NCBI GenBank assembly: GCA_013397435.1
Contig: VZRG01000765.1
Coordinates: 10,121-74,120, forward strand
Reading direction: 5' to 3'
Length of the DNA: 64,000 nucleotides
DNA from: Erythrocercus mccallii
Taxonomy: Eukaryota; Chordata; Aves; Passeriformes; Dicruridae
Part shown: in pieces, positions 1 to 7,240 of the stretch
Numbering within the stretch: position 1 is the stretch's first letter
How the letters are laid out: every line of letters begins with the position of its first letter
The notes under the pieces: model-generated
What the model was told of the DNA's origin: nothing
Database searches by the model: none
The model's input: the letters and a program-made list of their open reading frames with translations, nothing else
Position numbers and translations under genes: made by a program

Positions 1-470
1 TGATACCAGCCAGGGTGCTGCTGGCCTTCTTGGCCACCTGGGCACGCTGCTGGCTCACGTTCAGCCACTGCTGACCAGCACCCCCAGGTCTTTCCTGCCT
101 GGGCCACTTTCCAACCACTCTGCTCCAGCCTGGAGCGCTGCGTGGGGTTGTTGTGACTGAAATGTAGGACCTGGCTCCTGGTCTTGTTGTACTGTTGCTT
201 TCGTTCCATTGATCCAGCCTGTCCAGAGCCCTCTGCAGAGCCTTCGTACCCTCCTGCAGATCCACACACCAAATTTGGTGTGGTCTGTGAATTTCCTGAG
301 GCTACACTTGATCAACTCATCCAAATCATCACTAAAGATAGTAAACAGGAACTGGGCCCAACACTAATCCCTGGGGGACACTCTTAGTGACCAGATGCCA
401 ACTGGATGCAAAACTATTCATCACCACTCTCTGGGCCCTGCCTGGCCGTCACCCAGGGAAAAGTGCTCCT
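1..470 (-). repeat. CR1-like LINE fragment upstream of the USP gene
   Basis: Read on the minus strand, positions 61-324 encode a decayed piece of the avian CR1 ORF2 C-terminal region. The motif AEWLESGPGRKDLGVLV corresponds to the family's LESS..KDLGVLVD motif. The adjoining DNA up to about 470 resembles the more upstream CR1 segment (residues around the fossil SLxxFADDTK region). The match comes from recall of CR1 consensus features. The element runs off the left window edge, so its full extent is unknown. It ends about 120 bp before the splice acceptor of the first visible USP exon. Confidence 0.65.
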
Positions 471-590
471 ATCCCCCATTGTCCCTCATTGTCCCTCATT
501 GTCCCTCATGGTCCCCTGCTGCCCCTGAGCCCAACTCACTGTCTCCCCCACCCACTGTCTCATCTCTTGTCAAATGTTGTTTACCTGCAG

Positions 591-791
591 TCATTGGCAA
601 GGGAATGACTCCACCACGAAAGATCCTTTTTCCCCCAGAGAAGATTTGCATGGACTGGCGGCAAAAACGGAGACCTGGAGCAGGACTTTACAACCTTGGC
701 AGTACTTGCTACCTCAACGTCATCCTGCAATGCCTGACATACACACCCCCTCTGGCTAATTACCTGCTTTCTCGTCAGCACAGCCTCTTCT
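591..791 (+). CDS. USP-like exon 1 (first visible): catalytic Cys box
   Basis: The acceptor tttacctgcag ends at 590 and the donor gtgagt begins at 792. The exon encodes TPPRKILFPPEKICMDW, the lead-in typical of USP36/42 (PPQKVLFPxEK), then GAGLYNLGSTCYLNVILQCL with the nucleophile. ATG 605 has a purine at -3. If an upstream coding exon exists, the exon's first two bases complete its last codon. Confidence 0.85.
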
Positions 792-3700
792 GTGAGTACT
801 TTTAGAAATATCTCCTTTTAAATCTCTTGGGCACGACCCAAGCATTCCCAGAACCTGCAGTCAGATTTAGGAGAACAACAAGCCCTTCTTTGTTAGCCCC
901 AGGAGCTTACGTTCCTCAGACACTCAAATTAAAAGCCACTTGTCCTATCAAGGTGCATTCATCTTTAGAAAGGCACCTCTTCTCTGTCCCCTTGAGTTGA
1001 ATCCTCTTGGCTTATTGCACAGAAGACTTGTGCCAGTTTAGCCTCCCTAGGAACATTTTCTATGCACTAAAATGTCCCAGACTTGTCAGGAGATTGGCAC
1101 CTCGGGAAGAGTAGAGAGTCTTTACAACTTCAAGACCTCCATTAGGTTTTCCACCTGGGGATTGTTTTGCTGACCTGAGAAGCTTCCCTCCTTCCCCAGG
1201 TTGTCAGCAAGGTTTCTGCATGATGTGCGTCATGGAAGATCATGTTCGGAAGGTTCTCTATTCCTCAGCCAGTGCCATCCGGCCCAGGGCTATCATCAGG
1301 GACCTCAAATGTGAGCAATTTCAGGTGTTTTGACAGGTTTTCTTTCCTTCTTTGAGGGGAGAACTACTAACTCCTTTCTTAGTCATAGGACAGTTTAAGC
1401 CGGACACCCCAGGAGATGCCTACGAGTTCTTACGCTGTACTCTCAGTGCCATGCAGACAGCTTGTCTGAGTGGAAGCAGCGAGTAAGCACAAGAAAATTC
1501 CCTTTCCGATGTTCCTGAATCTGTTGGACTCCTTGAAGTGCTCCCATCAAGGAAAACCTACACCCAGGGCTTTCAATGCTAAACTCTTGGAGGAGGTAAC
1601 TCTCTGCATTGCCTTTTATTTCCAGCTTGGACGTCTCTTCTGAAGAAACTACCATCATCCATCAAATATTTGGGGGCCTTCTGAGATCCAGAGGTGTGCT
1701 TCCACAAATGCTGCCCTTCCTGGCATTTTCTGTGCCCTTATGTGCCTGTGACGTGCAGCTGGTCCTGTGATGACTGGCCTAGGAGGACCCACGAGCATAA
1801 ACTGACACCATCAATTAACTCCCCTCAGCATTTTGATTTTCCTTCCAGTCACATGCCTGAGCTGCCAAGCAGTTTCTGATTCCTACAAGGTCTTCCTGGA
1901 TGTCCTTCTGAAAATCAAGGTAAGAGGTTTGCAATTGTGCTTCAAGAGGTCTCAAGGCCCCTGTAGCTTTCCAGAACCAAAGCGTTTGTCTTAAAAACCT
2001 CTTGGGAGGTTTGGGATCTTGGTAGGGAGTGGGAAGTGGAATGGACAGTGTCCTTCTGCAAAGGCTGTGGCACTGGTCTCTCCATGCTGCTGGGTTTAAA
2101 TGGCATTATCTCCTCTGCATCCTTGATGTACTCTTCTCCCTCTTCCCTTTGCCCTCCCCCAACACCCATCTGGCCCCCAGGCTGATGGGTTGGATCAGTT
2201 TTCACTCCTGATGCCCCTGCACGCCATCAGTAGCTGAACTAAGCCGTGGCACTGAGAGGGAGCCCTGGATGGCCCCAGGAACCCCTGGAACACAGGGAAG
2301 TGTTCAGTGTCACACCTTTCTGTCTCCTTCCAAGCACTGACTGCAGGGTCACGATGGGTCTCCTCAGCATCAGCTGCCTGGGTCTTCCTGTCAGCTCCTG
2401 GGAAATGTTTGGGTGAGGGCATTTCCCACAGCTCAGTGGCTCCTTTCTCACTCCTCCAGGGAGCTTCCTCCCTCACCACAGCTCTGGAGGACTTTGTGAC
2501 ACCCAAGCAGTTGGAAGGGAAAAAGGGCTTCAAATGTAGCAAGTAAGATGATTTCTTACAATATATTAACAGCAGATTCTGCATGAGGGGCTGTGTGAAA
2601 TCAAGCAGGATCAGTTTCTCAGGTTTAATGCACAATAATGGGATGCAGCTTTTTTTTATTAGGGCCTCACAGCCTGGAATAGCCTTAAAGTTAGTGCCAG
2701 GGTGTGAGAAAGGAAAGGTTGTCTGGCACTCTTGAGGTAAGGTCAGCATCATTTTGGCACTCAGCTCTGTGCTTGGGTTCAAGGTGCAAGAAGAAGGCTG
2801 CAGCCTCCAAGGTGGTCACGGTCCATCATGCGCCCAGGGTCCTCACGGTGTGTCTGGGCAGGGCTGACGATCAGACCAGCAGGAAGCTCAGCCAGGTGTG
2901 TACGCAGCCAGAGGGCAGCTTCCTCTTTGGAGCAGAAGATTGCCCAAGGCTCTGCCACAAGCTGCTCATGTTGGGCTTTTCCTGTTCCCTCCCGGGGAGA
3001 GGAGCCTTCCCATGGGAAGAGCAGCCTGGACTCTGCTCTGGCAGAGCTGCTTTGGCAGGAACAGCTTCCTCCCACCCAAACCATTACATGTTGAAGGCTG
3101 TTCCATGAGGTAGCTCAGGAACATTTCGGAGCCACCTTGGTTTCTCTGTAGGTTGTGGCATATCCTGAGTACTTGGATCTTCGGCCATACGTGTCTGACC
3201 CAGCTGGAGAGCCCCTCCTCTATTCCTTGTATGCTGTTGTGGTGCACGCTGGCCACACCTGTCTTGGTGGACACTTTTTCTGCTATGCCAAGGTGAAGAG
3301 CAAACCTCGCTCCTGACAGGGAAGAATGTGTGCTGGGAATTCAAGCTATCCTGGCAGTGTTACTGGCAGCCAGGGCTTTGGGGGAGCTCCTGCTTTGGGG
3401 CTGGGTTGGACTTGGTTTGGTGTGCTCTTGGTTTGGCAGTTTTCTGTGCAGAAACACTGCCCTTCCCCTCCAGAGACGGATGCCTTCCTTTGCAGGTGAG
3501 CAATGGGCAGTGGTACAAGATGAATGATGTGTCTGTGGAGAGTTGTACCATCCACACAGTTCTGGAGCAGCAAGCCTATTTGCTGTTCTATACCAGGTAA
3601 TACCAGGGTGACGTGTTCAGAATTTTGTTTCCTTTCCCTGGCTTTGCTGTTTGTCTTCTCATCCTCCCGAGTGCTTCTGCCATAGGAGACAATTCCTCCC

Positions 3701-4867
3701 TGCACCCTTCAATGCTGACATTTCTGAACTATCCCACACCAGTTCTTCTTTTCCCCTGCTGGGCTTTAGGCTGCTGTCCTGTGTAAGCTGCTCCTTGTCT
3801 GCTCTTTGAAGCTGGTTAATGCAGAGAAGGGGACTTAAAGGGGCCTCCAGGAAAGATGGGGAGGGGCTCTTTATCAAGGAGTGTCCTGACAGGACAAGGG
3901 GTAACAATTTTAAAGCGAAAGAGAGAAGATTTAGATTAGATACAAGGAAAAAATTCTTCCCTGTGAGGGTGGGGAGGCCCTGGTTCAGGCTGCCCAGAGA
4001 AGCTGTGGCTGCCCCATCCCTGGAAATGTCCAAGGCCAGGTTGGACAGGGCTTGGAGCAACCTGGGAGAGTGGAAGGTGTCCCTGCACATGGCAGGAGGT
4101 TGGAATGAGATGAGCTTTGAGGTCCCTTCCAACCCAGCCCATTCTGTGACTCTGTGAAATGGAGGCTGTAGGGGCTATAAAGACGAGGACTTCCTGTGAC
4201 AGGGACTGACCTGGTAAGAAGACCCCAGGTGTCTGAATTTCCCATTGGTGGCCTTGATTCTCTGTCATAGAAATCACTAAAAAAAAAAAAGGCTGAATCC
4301 CAGATAAGTCTGCAAGAAATGCCCTGAACAGAGATCCCTCTTTTGTTCTTCAGGTGCTGTGATTCACAAATGGAAGAAATGTCAGCTTCTACATCGTCCC
4401 ATTCCTTCCTCACTCAGAGGGAGGCCAGCAGCCAGGCAGGTCCTGCAGGGCCACAGGGGCTGCCTGGTAGCACTAGGGTGACAAATAGCCAGAGGAACAG
4501 TGCCAGGAAGAGGGAGAGGAGCAGATCCCCGCTGCGGGGCAGTGAGCGCCGCAGCTGGCTCATGAACACCGCCACCACCACGTCCAACTCAGCAGGGAGG
4601 AGGAGGAGGATGACAACGAGTCCTCCAGGTCGTGACAACACTCACAGGGATGCCGCAGCTCCAGGGCCCTCCAACAGCGGCTTCCAGCGTGCTCCAGCAC
4701 ATGGGGCTGCTTGGGAGCAACCCCTGCCAAGAGAGGGACAGCAGAGCAGAACCTCACGGCGCAGCTGTGGTCTCTGCAGACGGTTGATGAAGCTCAGGGA
4801 CTGCCACCAGTCAGGAAAGAAGAGGAGGAAGAAACACTCCCTTGGAGCCTACAAGCCAAAGCCATAA
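605..4867 (+). CDS. Compact USP36/USP42-like ubiquitin-specific protease (ten exons)
   Basis: A cysteine protease expected to remove ubiquitin from proteins (peptidase family C19). The exons are 605-791, 1200-1310, 1383-1482, 1626-1693, 1849-1919, 2460-2542, 2784-2895, 3152-3292, 3496-3596 and 4354-4867. They sum to 1,488 nt, or 495 residues plus stop, and every junction is GT-AG with matching phase. The Cys box NLGSTCYLN gives Cys35 and the oxyanion Asn30. Zinc-finger pairs are Cys158/Cys161 and Cys205/Cys208. The His box is GHTCLGGHFFCYAK (His285), followed by the Asp box NGQWYKMND (Asp302). The catalytic domain most resembles USP36 and USP42, but those proteins exceed 1,100 residues. Residues 326-495 form a Ser/Arg/Lys-rich tail unlike any catalytic domain. 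The start is uncertain: the acceptor at 589-590 leaves ATG 605 fourteen bases into the exon, and the frame could continue from an upstream exon. Short USP42-like loci are, from memory, frequent in passerine annotations. Confidence 0.85.
1200..1310 (+). CDS. USP-like exon 2
   Basis: The acceptor is ccttccccag ending at 1199; the donor is gtgagc at 1311. The exon encodes CQQGFCMMCVMEDHVRKV through IRPRAIIRDLK, matching the family block with paired cysteines (FCMxCVMxxH) and the INDLK-type end. Confidence 0.88.
1383..1482 (+). CDS. USP-like exon 3
   Basis: The acceptor is ctttcttag ending at 1382; a second AG at 1387-1388 would break the frame. The donor is gtaagc at 1483. The exon encodes FKPDTPGDAYEFLRCTLSAM. 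The family's usual Gln-Glu-Asp before A-H/Y-E-F is replaced by Pro-Gly-Asp. Confidence 0.85.
1626..1693 (+). CDS. USP-like exon 4
   Basis: The acceptor is tatttccag ending at 1625; the donor is gtgtgc at 1694. The exon encodes LDVSSEETTIIHQIFGGLLRSR, matching the family motif xxIFGGYLRSRVKC. Confidence 0.88.
1849..1919 (+). CDS. USP-like exon 5: first zinc-finger cysteine pair
   Basis: The acceptor is ccttccag ending at 1848; the donor is gtaaga at 1920. The exon encodes TCLSCQAVSDSYKVFLDVLL, including Cys158-x2-Cys161 of the structural zinc site. Confidence 0.88.
2460..2542 (+). CDS. USP-like exon 6
   Basis: The acceptor is ctcctccag ending at 2459; the donor is gtaaga at 2543. The exon encodes SLTTALEDFVTPKQLEGKKG and ends at KCSK, which starts the second cysteine pair (Cys205). 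Confidence 0.88.
2784..2895 (+). CDS. USP-like exon 7: divergent segment
   Basis: The acceptor is gggttcaag ending at 2783, with a weaker pyrimidine tract; the donor is gtgtgt at 2896. The exon starts CKKKAAASKVVTVHHAPRVL (Cys208). The family's highly conserved L-K-R-F that normally follows is replaced by C-L-G-R, and the following segment is DDQTSRKLSQ instead of the usual GGKIxKxV. Confidence 0.8.
3152..3292 (+). CDS. USP-like exon 8: catalytic His box
   Basis: The acceptor is tttctctgtag ending at 3151; the donor is gtgaag at 3293. The exon encodes YPEYLDLRPYVSD, then LYSLYAVVVHAGHTCLGGHF with catalytic His285. Confidence 0.9.
3496..3596 (+). CDS. USP-like exon 9: catalytic Asp box
   Basis: The acceptor is ctttgcag ending at 3495; the donor is gtaata at 3597. 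The exon encodes VSNGQWYKMNDVSVE with Asp302, then QQAYLLFYTR, the end of the catalytic domain. Confidence 0.9.
3827..4162 (+). repeat. CR1 LINE 3' end inside the USP-like last intron
   Basis: This is a 5'-truncated copy of the CR1 3' terminal region. Diagnostic stretches are aaaaaattcttccctgtgag, tgcccagagaagctgtggct, and the closing ccttccaacccagcccattc followed by a ttctgtgactctgtg terminus (the CR1 8-bp terminal repeat ATTCTATG type). It lies in the 757-bp intron between exons 9 and 10, in the same orientation as the gene. Confidence 0.9.
4354..4867 (+). CDS. USP-like terminal exon: basic tail
   Basis: The acceptor is ttgttcttcag ending at 4353; the frame is open to TAA at 4865-4867. It encodes 170 residues of low-complexity, Ser/Arg/Lys-rich sequence with clusters RKRERSRSPLRGSERRS, RRRRM and KKRRKKHSLGAYKPKP. 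These look like nuclear or nucleolar targeting signals, and USP36 carries similar basic clusters in its C-terminus. No domain is recognised. Confidence 0.8.
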
Positions 4868-4910
4868 TTAAAACCCCTTCTTGGCCTTTAATAAATATTT
4901 TATAGGGTGT
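4868..4910 (+). terminator. Short 3' UTR with AATAAA polyadenylation signal
   Basis: AATAAA lies at 4890-4895, only 23 bases after the USP-like stop codon. This implies an unusually short 3' UTR, with cleavage near 4910-4920, and supports this exon as the true terminal exon. Confidence 0.6.
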
Positions 4911-5094
4911 TTCTTTCTCTTTGGGGCAGTGGGTGGGAACATGCAGTGAGGGATGTTGGTGTGATGGGATTTTGAAACCTATGGGCTTGCATGTGCCCAC
5001 TGACAATTTCATTTTTGAAATATCAAGTTCAGTTCATATTTAAACTCATAGGAACATGGGCTGCATGAGCCAGCAATGACCAGGACTGAAAAGG

Positions 5095-5290
5095 GCTGCA
5101 CAGCTGGGCCCCAGGGTTGCTGCTCAGCAGCACCAAGCCTAGTGTGGAGCCAGGAACAAGCAGTGGCTCCCAGGAATCAGCACTGGCACCTGTCCTGTTC
5201 AACATTTTCCTTAACTCATGGTCTGCAAGCTGGGGCAGAGGGCACCCTCAGCAGCTCGGCAGATAACACCAAAATGGTGGTGCTTAGGCC
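5095..5290 (+). repeat. CR1 LINE reverse-transcriptase fragment
   Basis: The DNA reads as a frameshifted relic of the CR1 reverse-transcriptase block PQGSVLGPVLFNIFIND, then the TLSKFADDTK active-site region (here gcagataacaccaaaatgg). It lies about 190 bp beyond the USP-like polyadenylation signal. Confidence 0.65.
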
Positions 5291-5299
5291 AGGTGCTGC

Positions 5300-6500
5300 A
5301 TGCACCTTTACATTTGTGCTCTCTCACTGAACCCAGCTCCATAATTTTCATCTGGAAACAAAAGAGGAGCAAACAGCTGCTGGGTTTCACATTGACTTCG
5401 AAGGATAGCAACAACATCATGCAAACCAAGGCTGTGAGCTTCCCTTTCGAACACAGTGTCCTGTCGCATTCTTTCAATCTTGCAGAGCTGCTGAAACTAA
5501 ACTAACTTAATATATCAAGTGTAAATATTGGTCATAAAAAGTTCCAGCTCAGCAAGCTGATGCTGTCTCCACATTTAGCTTGCATCCTGGGAAAAGCAAC
5601 ACACTTTCTGGAGTTTGGTACTTTCCTGCTCAGCTGCAGGTCCCATCACATTCTTCCACTCTTGCAGAGCCCAGCTTCAAAACTTTGCATGTCCAGCAAC
5701 TGCTCCCACACCAGAGATCCTGGAACAAAAAGTCAGTGCTGGCCTTCACTTTCCCCTTGCAGCTTCTAAAGTGCAGCTCACACAGCTCTGTGTGCTCGGC
5801 TCAATGGACCCTCACACATTGCTCTCTCACAGAGTGCAGTTCCAAAACCAAGAACATTCAGCAGCTGAAAACGTTCAGCACAGAAGAGGTTCTGGGAGAA
5901 AGAGGCAGTGCTGGAATTCACTTTTCTTTTAGACCTTAGGAACTGCACAGTCAATGCAGAGAGGATTCATCCTCCTTCCCAGGAATCTGCAGCACCACAT
6001 TCTGTCAGTCTGGAAGAGCCAGGAGCCACAGGGAACCCCGGCATTACACTCACTCAGCCACACAAAAGCTCTTGGCTCTCACCTGGCAAAGGGCAGCGCT
6101 CAGAAAACCACCACACAACGGCGCTGTGGACTTGCAGAAGAAGCCAATGGTCCTTGCCCAGCTCTCAATCACCGGAGGGCAGATCCGGCTTGAAAACGTC
6201 GCTGCTCTCAGATAAACTCTGCCAGGACAAAAAGATTTCATGGACTTTCCCCTTCCAAGTACAAAATCTTATATGCACCACACTCAAACGGCAACACGAA
6301 ATCCTTGCTGCTAATAACTATTGTCACTATCACAGGGTTCAGCTACAAAACATCCAAAACATCCCGCAAAAGTGCCAGCTGGAAAACTGATGCTGGCTGT
6401 AAGCTGAACTGCACCACACCCCCTGGTTTCTGCACTCTCCCTCTCAGCTCTAGGCACCATCATAATCCTTCTTCCTCGCAGAGTCAGGAGCCAAACTCAA
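5300..6500. repeat. Degenerate tandem array, unit about 164 bp, about eight copies
   Basis: A recurring landmark resembling ttgcagagcccagcttcaaa appears at about 5334, 5490, 5671, 5837, 6020, 6159, 6339 and 6486. Spacings are 139-183 bp, averaging 164. Copies share flanking words such as cacattcttycactc before the landmark and tcagcagctg after it. I aligned these by eye. Copies are strongly diverged. Long open frames here (for example 5908-6390) follow from the repeat composition and do not look like a gene. Confidence 0.55.
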
Positions 6501-6659
6501 CAGCACCAGGGACTGCTCACATGCTAAAGGCAGCAGGACAAAACTCTCACCAGCATTCTCCCTGGAACAGCTCTAACAGGCAGAGCTGTGTACCAGAAAA
6601 AGCAATTAAATTCACCAAGGCCGCCCAATGTGCGGATCCAAGGGTGGTTTCTTTGCCAA

Positions 6660-6765
6660 AAGAGGGCAAGGGAGGGACCCAGGTGTCCCTAAGGCAAGGC
6701 AAGGCTGGGGCTGGCAAGGCAGGGCAGGGCAGGTCAAAGCAGGAGCAGCCAAGGCAAGGCAGGGG
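6660..6765 (+). repeat. G-rich minisatellite (AAGGCAAGGC / GGCAGGGCAGG type)
   Basis: Short G-rich units with almost no C-runs recur, such as aaggcaaggctggggctggc and cagggcagggcaggtc. Several GGG tracts lie close enough to form a G-quadruplex on the + strand. The tract abuts the telomere-like block. Confidence 0.6.
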
Positions 6766-7240
6766 TTAAGGTTTGGGATTTGGAGGTTACGGTTGGGGTA
6801 AGGTAGAGATTATATTTAGAGTTATGGTGCTAGGGTTAGGGTTCAATTTAGGGTTAGTTAGGATCAGGGTTAGGGTTTGAGGTAGAGTTTTGTAAGGGTT
6901 AGGTTAAGGTTTGGGTTTAGATTGTTATGGTTTGGATTAATGTTTTGATTTTGGTTTGGCTGTAGGGGTAATTGGGTCAGGGCTGGTGGATGATGGTGCT
7001 TCTTAGGGTAGGGTTTATATCTGGAGTTTTTGGTAGTTTTAGGGCCAGGTTTTGTGGCTTTTTAGGCTTCCTGTTGTTAGCATTTTGGTGTTTTAGTTAA
7101 GCTTAGTGTTTATGGTTAGTTTATATTCAGGGTTAGAGGTTAGTTATAGTTCGGGTTAGTGCTTTAGCTAGGGTTAACATAATGTTTAGGCTTAGGATTA
7201 GTTTTAGGGATAGAGCTATGGCTATGTTTAGGATTAAACA
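6764..7240 (+). repeat. Degenerate interstitial telomeric repeat (TTAGGG-derived)
   Basis: About 480 bp is built from variants of TTAGGG on the + strand. There are roughly six exact TTAGGG units (for example 6836, 6848, 6870) and many GGTTAG, TTTAGG and GGGTTTG variants. C is nearly absent on this strand. Organisation decays from left to right. It reads as an old telomeric or subtelomeric tract. No CCCTAA block follows, so it is not a simple head-to-head fusion as it stands. Confidence 0.8.

Noticed and set aside
2195..2782. 195-codon minus-strand frame within the USP-like gene
   Set aside because: Overlaps two true exons and an intron on the opposite strand, with no family resemblance.
5908..6390. 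160-codon open frame on + in the tandem-repeat region
   Set aside because: It lies inside the degenerate 164-bp array, overlaps other open frames, and has no family resemblance. Repeat composition explains it.
5300..6500. Possible CRISPR-like or regulated repeat array
   Set aside because: The repeat units are long, degenerate and without unique spacers, and the genome is vertebrate.
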